DNA from: Butyrivibrio sp.
Lineage (GTDB): Bacteria > Bacillota > Clostridia > Lachnospirales > Lachnospiraceae
NCBI RefSeq assembly: GCF_017635265.1
Contig: NZ_JAGBLU010000138.1
Span: 1 to 64,000 of the forward strand
Direction: 5' to 3'
Length of the DNA stretch: 64,000 bases
The notes below the pieces were generated by a model, which had not been told where the DNA came from, ran no database searches, and saw only the letters and a list, made by a program, of their open reading frames with translations. The position numbers and the translations under genes were made by a program. Positions 54,200 to 63,062 of the stretch are shown here, in pieces; the first letter of the stretch is position 1; each line of letters opens with the position of its first letter.

Positions 54200-55933
54200 A
54201 TGAAACTTATTAAAAAATTCATTCCCTACTACAAACCTTATATTGGCGTATTTCTGTTTGACCTTGTCTGTGCGACCGTTCTTTCTATTATTGATCTGGC
54301 GTTCCCGCAGTTTTTAAGAATTCTCAGAAGTACTCTTTTCCTTGAAGAACCGGAGATTATCTTCAGCCGTCTTGGTCTTGTGGCAATAGCGCTTATACTT
54401 ATGTATATAGTAAGGTCTTTATGCAAATACTATGTCACATATCAGGGGCATATGATGGGTGCCAAAATGGAATCAGGCATGAGGCACGACCTCTTTGATC
54501 GTTTCGAGGCCTTCTCTTTTTCTTATTATGATACTCACAACACCGGTGAAATGATGAGCAAACTGGTCTCAGACCTCTTTGATATTTCCGAACTTGCTCA
54601 CCATGGTCCTGAAAACATTTTCATTTCAGTGGTTAAAATTGTTGGTTCTTTTATCCTTCTTATGAATATAAATGTGCCGATGACAATGTGCCTCGTTGTG
54701 GTTGTACTATGTATGGCGGTTTTTTCCGTAAGCCAGAATAAAAAGATGCGTGCAACTTTTTCAGATAACAGACGGAAAATCGCAGGCATCAATTCATCTC
54801 TCCAAGATACTCTCGGCGGAATCCGCGTTGTTAAGTCTTTCACCGGAGAAGAAATTGAGGAAAAGAAATTTGACGAATCCAACATCGCATTCCTTGACTC
54901 CAAGCAGGCTAACTACCGCCAAATGGCCAGGTTTCACTCCGGAAACAACCTGTTTGAAGGACTTATGTTTGTAACTGTCCTTGTAGCAGGCGGTTTCTTT
55001 ATAGCCAAAGGTCAGATCACAGGAGAAGATTTAGCTATTTATGCTCTATATATCAATATTTTCATAAATCCCGTAAACGTCCTCGTTGAATTTACAGAGC
55101 AGCTTCAGAAAGGACTTGCAGGCTTTGAAAGATTCCGTGAAGTCATGGAAACCGTGCCTGAAATTGTTGATAAGAAAAATGCCGGAGAATTAAAGAATGT
55201 TAAGGGTGTAATTGACTATAAAAATGTCAGTTTTTCCTATGAGGAAGAAGAGGCAGTACTCAAGAATATTAATCTTCACGTTGATGCCGGCAAATCCGTT
55301 GCAATCGTTGGTCCTTCCGGAGGTGGAAAAACAACACTATGCTCACTTCTTCCAAGATTTTACGACGTTACAGACGGTGCTGTTTTAATCGACGGTACTG
55401 ATATCCGCGACGTAACTCAGAAATCACTTCGCTCATATATCGGTATCGTTCAGCAGGATGTATATCTTTTTAATGGTACGGTAAAAGAAAATATTGCATA
55501 CGGAAAGCCTGATGCAACCGCAGAGGAAATTATTGATGCCGCAAGAAATGCAGATCTTCTAGAATTTATCGAGACTCTTCCAAATGGATTTGATACTGAA
55601 GTTGGAGAAAGAGGAGCCCGCCTTTCGGGAGGTCAAAAGCAGAGAATAGCTATTGCGCGTGTTTTCCTGAAGAACCCTCCGATTCTCATCCTTGACGAGG
55701 CCACCAGCGCTCTTGATAATGAAAGCGAGCGCTACATACAGGACAGTCTTGACAAGCTTTCAGTGGGCAGAACCACCATTACAATCGCCCACAGACTCTC
55801 AACCATCCTCGGAGCAGACGAAATCATCGTTCTCGACGAAGATGGTATCAAAGAGCGCGGCACTCACAAAGAACTCATCAAAAAGGAAGGTCTCTACGAA
55901 AAGTACTACCGCATGCAGCTTGGAAAAGTCTGA
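54200..55933 (+). CDS. ABC exporter with fused permease and ATPase (MsbA-like)
   Basis: A 577-residue half-transporter. The N-terminal six-helix domain (residues 1-310) includes the FSYYDTHNTGEMMSKLVSD coupling region near 107-125; the ATPase has Walker A GPSGGGKTT near 370, Q-loop QQDVY, signature LSGGQKQRIAIARV, Walker B ILILDEATSALD and H-loop AHRLST. It probably works as a homodimer exporting lipid, peptide or drug; no partner gene is nearby. One of the few plus-strand genes. Confidence 0.95.
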   Translation: MKLIKKFIPYYKPYIGVFLFDLVCATVLSIIDLAFPQFLRILRSTLFLEEPEIIFSRLGLVAIALILMYIVRSLCKYYVTYQGHMMGAKMESGMRHDLFDRFEAFSFSYYDTHNTGEMMSKLVSDLFDISELAHHGPENIFISVVKIVGSFILLMNINVPMTMCLVVVVLCMAVFSVSQNKKMRATFSDNRRKIAGINSSLQDTLGGIRVVKSFTGEEIEEKKFDESNIAFLDSKQANYRQMARFHSGNNLFEGLMFVTVLVAGGFFIAKGQITGEDLAIYALYINIFINPVNVLVEFTEQLQKGLAGFERFREVMETVPEIVDKKNAGELKNVKGVIDYKNVSFSYEEEEAVLKNINLHVDAGKSVAIVGPSGGGKTTLCSLLPRFYDVTDGAVLIDGTDIRDVTQKSLRSYIGIVQQDVYLFNGTVKENIAYGKPDATAEEIIDAARNADLLEFIETLPNGFDTEVGERGARLSGGQKQRIAIARVFLKNPPILILDEATSALDNESERYIQDSLDKLSVGRTTITIAHRLSTILGADEIIVLDEDGIKERGTHKELIKKEGLYEKYYRMQLGKV

Positions 55934-55966
55934 ACCAACACTTTCTTGCGTTCTCATGAAAGTAAA

Positions 55967-56920
55967 TTATTTAAATGCTGCAGGTCTTGGCCTGTTGACC
56001 TGAATAATTTTTGAGGCTTCTAGATTTCCCATGAGAAGGAGTCTCGCCTCTCCAATGTACTCGGGTTTTATCATGTAATGACAGTAAGTCTCAATGAGAG
56101 AGAAGAGATTAGCGGTTCTGCCCTCAATCTTAAAATTGTTGATTCCCATAGGTACATATTTTTCCCAGATAAGCTCAGGGGAAACGTATGTTGAATAATC
56201 TTGGATAGTATAGATACAGTTTTTGTCACCATACTCGCATTTCCAGGGAATCAGAGGCTTTTGTTTATCCTTCGGAAGAAGACGGTTTTCTTTTACTATT
56301 TCCTGGTTAAGAGCAATGTTCTTGTAGTGGTCGCCTCTTCTCTTGCAATCGGGAACACAAAGGGCATTTACCAGCACTTCAAGTTTCTCTTTGTGCTGAA
56401 TCTGTTCTATCAGATCCCACTTATTATTCATGTTGTAGTCAAGAACCACGTATTTATAGTCTTTATCAAGCTCTGCATTAAGACTGTCGAGATCCTTTAT
56501 CTCCTTACAGGTTGTAGAATCAATCTTATAAGAAGGATATTTGGTTCTGATGAACTCCTCAAGAAGTGGCGAGAACACCAGCACTTCATTCATGCCATTG
56601 TTTCCTGTCTCCATGCAGAAATTACAGAATGGATCCATTAAATCTACTTCGGTAATAAGTGGATTAGTAAAAGTAAAACGTACAGGAATGTGATTTGCGT
56701 TTATACTCTTTATTACATTTTGTACAAAGGCCCTGTCACACTGATCATCAGCTATCAGTCTTCCTCCGTTCCAAAGCGAAAATGGAAAAGAACCAAAAAA
56801 TGATGCAATCTCAACACCCTCCCTAAAATAATGCGGGAACTGTTTCATCATACTTATCCAAAACATATTCAGCGGATAGTTATATCTCAGCCCCGGCAAA
56901 TGAAAACGAACATTCCCCAT
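55967..56920 (-). CDS. U32-peptidase-like protein with cysteine clusters, unknown function
   Basis: A 317-residue protein of uncertain function. The C-terminus (GINNFKIEGRTANLFSLIETYCHYM) resembles the U32 peptidase fold. It has eight cysteines, including pairs C99/C102 (FCNFC) and C188/C192 (CVPDC), plus C228 and C235, a pattern that could bind an Fe-S cluster as in UbiU/UbiV-type U32 proteins, but it lacks the usual U32 HGAMCISYSGRC motif. The ATG at 56920 (GAGGTG seven bases before) is preferred over a GTG at 56989 with no ribosome site. It lies between two terminators or convergent units and does not share an operon. Confidence 0.7.
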   Translation of the reverse strand: MGNVRFHLPGLRYNYPLNMFWISMMKQFPHYFREGVEIASFFGSFPFSLWNGGRLIADDQCDRAFVQNVIKSINANHIPVRFTFTNPLITEVDLMDPFCNFCMETGNNGMNEVLVFSPLLEEFIRTKYPSYKIDSTTCKEIKDLDSLNAELDKDYKYVVLDYNMNNKWDLIEQIQHKEKLEVLVNALCVPDCKRRGDHYKNIALNQEIVKENRLLPKDKQKPLIPWKCEYGDKNCIYTIQDYSTYVSPELIWEKYVPMGINNFKIEGRTANLFSLIETYCHYMIKPEYIGEARLLLMGNLEASKIIQVNRPRPAAFK

Positions 56921-57095
56921 ATCAATACACCTCACAACAAAGTACTTACCATTCAACTCTACTATTTCCCATAATTTTTCGCCAATCACTTATTGCTATG
57001 GGATTACTATTTTTGCAAGAACAGCAGACGAACTGTAAGTGCAGGCATAGTGATGTGAACGATTTATTTTGAAATGATGATAAATGGATATAAAT

Positions 57096-57154
57096 AAACC
57101 CACAAAAGACTTGTGTTCTGAATAAGTATGAAACAAGGCTTTTGTGGGTGTTTT
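57096..57154. terminator. Terminator between mfd and the U32-like gene
   Basis: ACCCACAAAAG (57098-57108) pairs with CTTTTGTGGGT (57139-57149), extended by CTTGT/ACAAG. The minus strand ends the mfd transcript, about 110 bases past the stop codon. The remaining bases from 56990 to 57260 hold no gene; a second small repeat (ACAAGAA/TTCTTGT) lies just after the mfd stop without a U-tract. Confidence 0.75.
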
Positions 57155-57260
57155 ATGTCCAATTTATCACATTGAAAAATATCAGAGTGAACAGAGCTAT
57201 ACCTGCACTTTCAGCTCGGCTGCGTCCGTTTACAAGAAAGTATATCTTCTTGTGATTTTG

Positions 57261-60200
57261 TTAGTCACGTACAAGTGCTTTCATCTTTTCCACAATCTCC
57301 TCTGCATCTTCAAGGAGTTTCTGCGCAGCCTTAGCTGGATTGCCGTCCTTTTGGTATTTATAGACAAATACCGGAATTCCTGCGCTGTGGAAAGCCATGT
57401 TTCCTTTGTAGGAAGCTATAAATCCGGGAATCTTGCCTGCATCTATTTTGGCATTAGGGTTTATCTTAAACTCTATCGTTCCATTTCCACCTTTGATTTC
57501 CGGAATGTATAGTGCATGCGCCTTTGAACGCAAAAGAGAGATTCTAAGAAGGTTATCAGCCGGCTGCGGCACTTCGCCGAATCTATCGATCAATTCATCT
57601 CTCATATCGTCACATTCTGACTGATTTTCCAAAGTTGCTATTCTCTTGTATATCTCAAGCTTCTGCTCTTCATTGAGAATATATTCATTTGGGATAAAAG
57701 CATCCACATCAAGGTCAATGCTGGTATTGATAGCATTTAAAAGCTCATCATCGCTGCTGTCACCTTTCTTTATCCTGACAGCTTCCCCAAGCATCTTGCA
57801 GTAAAGGTCATATCCTACAGCCTGCATGTGTCCCGACTGTTTTCTGCCCAAAAGACTTCCTGCACCTCTAATCTCAAGGTCACGCATGGCAATCTTAAAT
57901 CCGCTTCCTAAATCTGTGAACTCTCTGATAGCAGAAAGACGCTTTTCAGCTACTTCTTTTAGCATCTTATCACGTTTATACATAAGGAAAGCATACGCAG
58001 TCCTGTTGGAGCGACCAACCCTTCCTCTTAACTGATATAGCTGTGAAAGTCCCATCTTGTCTGAATCATGAATTATCATGGTGTTAACATTTGGAATATC
58101 AAGACCTGTCTCTATGATTGTTGTCGATACAAGCACATCAATAGTTCCGTCAATGAAGTCATACATGATTCTTTCAAGCTCAGACTCTTTCATTTGTCCA
58201 TGTGCAAATGCCACATTGGCTTCAGGAACAAGCTTTTGTATTTGTGCTGCCACATCTGCAATAGTGCTTACTCTGTTATATACATAGTAAACCTGTCCGT
58301 TCCTTGAAAGCTCACGGACAATAGCCTCTCTTACCAATTCATCATTGTACTCCATAACATAGGTTTGGATAGGCATTCTGTCATTGGGTGCTTCTTCAAG
58401 AACACTCATTTCTCTGATTCCCACAAGGGACATATGAAGGGTTCTCGGAATGGGAGTAGCTGAAAGAGTAAGAACGTCAATATTTTCTTTCAATGTCTTA
58501 AGCTTTTCTTTGTGTGTTACACCAAATCGCTGCTCCTCATCCACAATAAGAAGTCCAAGATCCTTGTATTTCACATCTTTTGATAAGAGTCTGTGAGTTC
58601 CGATAACAATATCTACAAGGCCTTTTTGAAGGTCCTGTACTGTCTTTTTTTGTTCCGCTGCAGTTCTGAATCTTGACATAAGATCCACTCTTACAGGGAA
58701 GTTACGCATTCTCTCCGAAAATGTGTTGTAGTGCTGCTGAGCCAGAATTGTTGTAGGAACCAGAACTGCAACCTGTTTACCGTCCTGAACAGCCTTAAAC
58801 GCCGCTCTTATTGCAATCTCGGTTTTTCCAAAGCCAACATCACCACATACAAGCCTGTCCATGGTCTTGGTGGACTCCATATCTCTTTTAGTATCCTCGA
58901 TGGCTGTGAGCTGATCTTCAGTTTCCTGATAAGGAAAGGCATCTTCAAACTCCTGCTGCCAAACCGTGTCTTTTCCAAACTGATAACCAAGGGCCTGCTG
59001 ACGCTTTGCATAGAGCTCAACCAGATCCTGAGCAACTTCCTCAACCGCTGCCTTGACCTTTGCTTTGGTGTGGCTCCAATCACCGCTTCCTAGCTTGTTA
59101 AGCTTGGGCTTATGAGACAATTCATTGTCGTCTCCACCTGATGCATACTTTTGAATGACAGAAAGACCTGTTGCCAAAATGTAGAGATTTCCACCATCTC
59201 CGTACTCAACTTTTATATAATCCTTGACCACATGGTCTGTCTCTATCTTTTCAATACCTCTGTATATTCCAAGTCCGTGATCCTCATGAACCACGTAATC
59301 GCCAATTTTAAGATCCGCAAAATCTGAAATTTTCTCGCCCTTATAGGTACTTTTTTTCTTTTTCCTTTTCTTGGTATGCTCAGTAAAAATGTCAGACTCT
59401 GCTATTACAGCGAACTTAATATCAGGATACTCAAACCCCTTTAATATCCTGCCGTAATAAGTCATTATTTCACCGGGTTTCAGAACCCTGCCCGGATCCT
59501 CACTGTAAAATGCAGATACCAGATTATCTCTAAGGTCATCGACGATTCTTTTTGCTCTTGTTCGGGAGCCGGACAAAATAAGCACTCTATAGCCCTGTTT
59601 AACATAAGCCTTTAAGTCTTTTACCAGTGACTCAAAGCTATTGTTATATGGCGCTACGCTCCTTGCCTTAATATCCCAGCTTTTTTCCGGTGAAAAGATA
59701 TTCTGACTCTTCGGAACAGGAAGTGAAGACATAATAACTCTTCTTCCATTTGCCATTCTGCTGACACAGTTGTCAGTTCCATACAAAAGGTCCATCTGCC
59801 CCTGAAGAACATATCCTTTTTCAGCCCTGTGAGTCATGCTCTCCCTGAATTCAGCCTCCACTGCCATCGCATGCTCAGCCACTCTTCCGGGCTCGTCAAT
59901 AAATATACAGCTCTTGCCCTTGGGAAACATCTCCTGGATTGTAACTGTATCTTCATAGAAATATCTTATGTAGCTTTCAAGGTTAACTGTTGTCTTTAGT
60001 TCAAAAAGCTGTTCCTTAAGTTCCTCGGTCTGAGTTTTTAACTGATGAGCCTCTTTGGTCTTAAACTCTGAACGAAGCATCTCGACACATCTGTCAGTCT
60101 CTTCCTGTATCTTGTCCATTCCTTCCTGCAGCTTGTCTTCATCCAAAATAATTTCGGATGCAGGATATATCTCTATTGATTCAAGCTTCTCAAGTGATCT

Positions 60201-60827
60201 CTGAGACAGAATGTCAAAGCTTCTGATTGACTGGATCTCATCTCCCCAAAGTTCGATTCGGTAAGGATTTTCCTCTGTCAGGTCAAAGACATCAATTATA
60301 TCACCACGAACAGAAAACTCGCCGGGACCTTCAACCTGATAGTTCCTCATATATCCCATAGTTACAAGTTTCCTGGTAATATCGGTCTCATCAACGGGCT
60401 TATGCCTGTCTATTGAAAGAATGTTTTCTTTTATGATCTCAGGCTTTATCTGTGGAGCCATAAGAGCAGAAAAGGTTGTGACCACAGTAACAGGTCTTCC
60501 CTCAATAAGTCTTCTCATGCATCTTATTCTCTGCCTTACAATCTCGTTACTGTGCACATCTGCCTGATAAAAGATAAGGTCTTTTGCAGGGTACACAGTG
60601 ACATTCTTGTCATAAAACTTGTAATCCTCATAAATTTCTTTTGCCCGAAGATCGGAATAAGTCACTATAATCTTGTACTTAAAATCAGCGCCAAGGCTAT
60701 CAATAAAGTGCAGTTTCTGGGAATCAACGCATCCGGTCACTTCTGCACATGCAAAGGGCTTTTCAAGATACTTATTGATTTCTTCAAATTCAGTTAACTC
60801 ATGTAAAGGAGTTGTGATCGCTCTCAT
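57261..60827 (-). CDS. mfd: Transcription-repair coupling factor Mfd
   Basis: A 1188-residue ATPase that removes stalled RNA polymerase and recruits UvrA. Domain order: UvrB-like N-terminal region (with VRGDIIDVF), CarD-like RNA polymerase interaction domain near 500-565 (FADLKIGDYVVHEDHGLGIY), SF2 helicase (GDVGFGKTEIAIRAAF near 665, LLIVDEEQRFG, LSATPIPRTLHM), and TRCF C-terminal domain. Length matches the family. Its ATG overlaps the pth stop codon. uvrA and uvrB elsewhere in the window complete the pathway start. Confidence 0.98.
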   Translation of the reverse strand: MRAITTPLHELTEFEEINKYLEKPFACAEVTGCVDSQKLHFIDSLGADFKYKIIVTYSDLRAKEIYEDYKFYDKNVTVYPAKDLIFYQADVHSNEIVRQRIRCMRRLIEGRPVTVVTTFSALMAPQIKPEIIKENILSIDRHKPVDETDITRKLVTMGYMRNYQVEGPGEFSVRGDIIDVFDLTEENPYRIELWGDEIQSIRSFDILSQRSLEKLESIEIYPASEIILDEDKLQEGMDKIQEETDRCVEMLRSEFKTKEAHQLKTQTEELKEQLFELKTTVNLESYIRYFYEDTVTIQEMFPKGKSCIFIDEPGRVAEHAMAVEAEFRESMTHRAEKGYVLQGQMDLLYGTDNCVSRMANGRRVIMSSLPVPKSQNIFSPEKSWDIKARSVAPYNNSFESLVKDLKAYVKQGYRVLILSGSRTRAKRIVDDLRDNLVSAFYSEDPGRVLKPGEIMTYYGRILKGFEYPDIKFAVIAESDIFTEHTKKRKKKKSTYKGEKISDFADLKIGDYVVHEDHGLGIYRGIEKIETDHVVKDYIKVEYGDGGNLYILATGLSVIQKYASGGDDNELSHKPKLNKLGSGDWSHTKAKVKAAVEEVAQDLVELYAKRQQALGYQFGKDTVWQQEFEDAFPYQETEDQLTAIEDTKRDMESTKTMDRLVCGDVGFGKTEIAIRAAFKAVQDGKQVAVLVPTTILAQQHYNTFSERMRNFPVRVDLMSRFRTAAEQKKTVQDLQKGLVDIVIGTHRLLSKDVKYKDLGLLIVDEEQRFGVTHKEKLKTLKENIDVLTLSATPIPRTLHMSLVGIREMSVLEEAPNDRMPIQTYVMEYNDELVREAIVRELSRNGQVYYVYNRVSTIADVAAQIQKLVPEANVAFAHGQMKESELERIMYDFIDGTIDVLVSTTIIETGLDIPNVNTMIIHDSDKMGLSQLYQLRGRVGRSNRTAYAFLMYKRDKMLKEVAEKRLSAIREFTDLGSGFKIAMRDLEIRGAGSLLGRKQSGHMQAVGYDLYCKMLGEAVRIKKGDSSDDELLNAINTSIDLDVDAFIPNEYILNEEQKLEIYKRIATLENQSECDDMRDELIDRFGEVPQPADNLLRISLLRSKAHALYIPEIKGGNGTIEFKINPNAKIDAGKIPGFIASYKGNMAFHSAGIPVFVYKYQKDGNPAKAAQKLLEDAEEIVEKMKALVRD

Positions 60828-61456
60828 TTATTTTTACCGTTAAATCTGTTCATGGCGCTGTCTACGCCATTTTCCATAATCTCAACAACTGCAGCTGCTG
60901 CTAAATCTATTCCTTCTTTTATGGATGTCCGATCCTCGCCATCAAAGTGACCAAGTACCCAGTCAACCATATCGTACTCTTTCGGCTTCCTGCCGACACC
61001 CACTCTGACACGCTTAAAATCACTGTGTCCAAGCTGAGCGATAATGTTCTTAAGTCCATTGTGTCCACCTGCACTACCCTTGGGTCTGACTCTTATATTT
61101 CCCACATCAAGTTCCACATCATCGGATATGACAATCAGCTCTTCCTTGGTATCAACCTTAAAATAATCGCATATCGGTCTTATAGCCTCTCCACTTAGAT
61201 TCATATAAGTAAGAGGCTTTACAAGGATGACTCTCTCTCCTCCAATCCTTCCTTTTCCAAATGCTGCCTTAAACTTGGTTTCCGTAAGTTCAATTCCATA
61301 TTTATCTGAAAGGGCGTCTATTGTAGCAAAGCCCACATTATGTCTGGTTTCAAAATATTTCTTTTCTGGGTTTCCAAGTCCCGCAATTACAAACATTCTT
61401 CCCGTTTCCTCTTCTTTTTTTCCAAATAATTTCCTAAAAATCCCCAGCATTTTCAT
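60824..61456 (-). CDS. pth: Peptidyl-tRNA hydrolase
   Basis: A 210-residue enzyme that recycles tRNA from dropped-off peptidyl-tRNA. The conserved start (FVIAGLGNPEKKYFETRHNVGF) has the catalytic histidine, then PLTYMNLSGEAIRPI and GSAGGHNGLKNIIAQLG. About 20 extra residues (MKMLGIFRKLFGKKEEE) precede the usual start; the ATG at 61456 has a GGTGGGG site nine bases before it, while the inner ATG at 61396 has a weaker GAGG. So the N-terminal extension may be real. It is joined to mfd by a four-base overlap. Confidence 0.92.
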   Translation of the reverse strand: MKMLGIFRKLFGKKEEETGRMFVIAGLGNPEKKYFETRHNVGFATIDALSDKYGIELTETKFKAAFGKGRIGGERVILVKPLTYMNLSGEAIRPICDYFKVDTKEELIVISDDVELDVGNIRVRPKGSAGGHNGLKNIIAQLGHSDFKRVRVGVGRKPKEYDMVDWVLGHFDGEDRTSIKEGIDLAAAAVVEIMENGVDSAMNRFNGKNK

Positions 61457-61481
61457 CACTCTTTTCCCCACCGAAATAAAT

Positions 61482-61512
61482 GGGGCTTAGTACATAATGT
61501 ACCTTAAGCCCC
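61482..61512 (-). terminator. Terminator between spoVG and pth
   Basis: GGGGCTTA (61482-61489) pairs with TAAGCCCC (61505-61512), with TACAT/ATGTA inside the loop. The minus strand continues AUUUAUUUC, a modest U-tract. Confidence 0.6.
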
Positions 61513-61612
61513 ATTTAATTTTATTCACTATACCATTTTTATTGCGGTTGAACAAGTAACACACATGAGATTCTCTATCGGATGAGTTACCGGTCAATCC
61601 CTGAATGAAGCA

Positions 61613-61897
61613 TCAGATGCTATCATCATCTGCTGTTTCATCTACTGCTGCCTTGTCGTAAGCATCGAGAATTGTGTCCTGCAAAATCTTACGTGTATCT
61701 GAATTGATTGGATGAGCAATGTCGCGATACTCGCCATCAGTTGACTTCTTGCTGGGCATCGCAATAAACAATCCTCTTTCTCCCTCAATTACTTTTATAT
61801 CATGAACCACAAATTCATTGTCAAAAGTAACTGATACTACTGCACGCATTTTTCCCTGCTTTGTGACTTTCCTTACCCTTACGTCTGTTATTTTCAT
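61613..61897 (-). CDS. spoVG: Septation/regulatory protein SpoVG
   Basis: A 94-residue SpoVG ([39 protein letters not shown] in pieces, then [26 protein letters not shown]). It is a DNA/RNA-binding regulator that affects asymmetric septation in spore formers but is also kept in many non-spore-forming Firmicutes. The start at 61897 is chosen for the GGGGG site six bases before it. The C-terminal tail is acidic. It lies 45 bases downstream of glgD, so it may share the transcript. Confidence 0.95.
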   Translation of the reverse strand: MKITDVRVRKVTKQGKMRAVVSVTFDNEFVVHDIKVIEGERGLFIAMPSKKSTDGEYRDIAHPINSDTRKILQDTILDAYDKAAVDETADDDSI

Positions 61898-61942
61898 CAT
61901 GTACCCCCTCTCGGTCATAACAGTGTTTATGTATGTAGAAAA

Positions 61943-63061
61943 TTACAATACATATCTTTCATTATTCTCAACTACAATCTTTATGCCGTTTTCTTCTTTG
62001 TAGTAAGAATTGGCCTGAATTGTTCCATGGCTTTCAACGATGCAGTTCTCTATATGAGAATTATCGCCGATATATACATCATTTAGGATGATTGAATTCT
62101 TGATGTAACAGTTGTTTCCGACAAATGCCCCCTTGAAAATAACGGAATCTTCTATTGCACCGTTGATAATACATCCACTGGATATAAGGCTGTTTTTAAC
62201 GTTAACTCCCACGTTGTATTTTGCAGGCGGAAGATCGACAACCTTTGTGTAGATACCCGGATACTCACGGAAGAAATACCGTCTTACTTCAGGCTTGAGG
62301 AAATCCATATTGGTTCTGTAATAATCCTCAACTGAAGCGATATTGTTCCAATACTCTTTTATCTTGTATCCATAGATTCGTTTCATATCCTTATATCTTA
62401 CAAGAATATCTCTAACGAAATCGTATCTCTCTTCTTCTTCAGCTCTTTCAATGAGTTCGATAAGCTGACGTCTTCTTATTACATAGATACCACACGAAAT
62501 GGTGTTTGATCTTGATACTACAGGCTTCTCTTCGAACTCTTCGATTCGACTCTCCTCATTCATTCTGATGGTTCCGAATCTCTCAGTATCAATATCTGCA
62601 GGCATATCCTTACATACTACAGTAATATCTGCCTGCTTCTGAATGTGGTACTCTAAAAGCTTAGCATAGTCCATCTTATATACACAGTCACCGGAAGTGA
62701 TGATAACATATGGCTCATGGCAGCTTCTTAAAAAATCAAGGTTCTGTGCAATTGCATCTGCTGTACCTCTGTACCAGAGATTTCCTGATGCCTTTACTGC
62801 AGGAGTAAATACATAAAGACCACCCTGCTTACGTCCAAAATCCCACCATTTTGATGAACTAAGGTGTGAATTAAGGCTCCCTGCATTGTACTGTGTAAAT
62901 ACTGCAACTGTCTGAATATGAGAGTTTGTCATATTACTCAGTGCAAAATCAATACTTCTGTAAAAACCTGCTACAGGCATAGCGCAAACCGCTCTTTTCT
63001 TGGAGAGCTCCTGCATTCTGCTACTGCTACCACCTGCTAAAATAATGCCAATCGCTCTCAT
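61943..63061 (-). CDS. glgD: Glucose-1-phosphate adenylyltransferase regulatory subunit GlgD
   Basis: A 372-residue nucleotidyltransferase homologue. The N-terminus (MRAIGIILAGGSSSRMQELSKKRA) has the family start, followed by VYKMDYAKLLEYH and a left-handed beta-helix C-terminus (CIINGAIEDSVIFKGAFVG, SIILNDVYIGDNSHIEN). GlgD pairs with GlgC in Firmicutes to make ADP-glucose for glycogen; GlgD lacks full catalytic function and tunes GlgC. The ATG at 63061 has AGGTG about six bases before it and overlaps the end of glgC. Confidence 0.93.
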   Translation of the reverse strand: MRAIGIILAGGSSSRMQELSKKRAVCAMPVAGFYRSIDFALSNMTNSHIQTVAVFTQYNAGSLNSHLSSSKWWDFGRKQGGLYVFTPAVKASGNLWYRGTADAIAQNLDFLRSCHEPYVIITSGDCVYKMDYAKLLEYHIQKQADITVVCKDMPADIDTERFGTIRMNEESRIEEFEEKPVVSRSNTISCGIYVIRRRQLIELIERAEEEERYDFVRDILVRYKDMKRIYGYKIKEYWNNIASVEDYYRTNMDFLKPEVRRYFFREYPGIYTKVVDLPPAKYNVGVNVKNSLISSGCIINGAIEDSVIFKGAFVGNNCYIKNSIILNDVYIGDNSHIENCIVESHGTIQANSYYKEENGIKIVVENNERYVL

Positions 63062-63062
63062 G

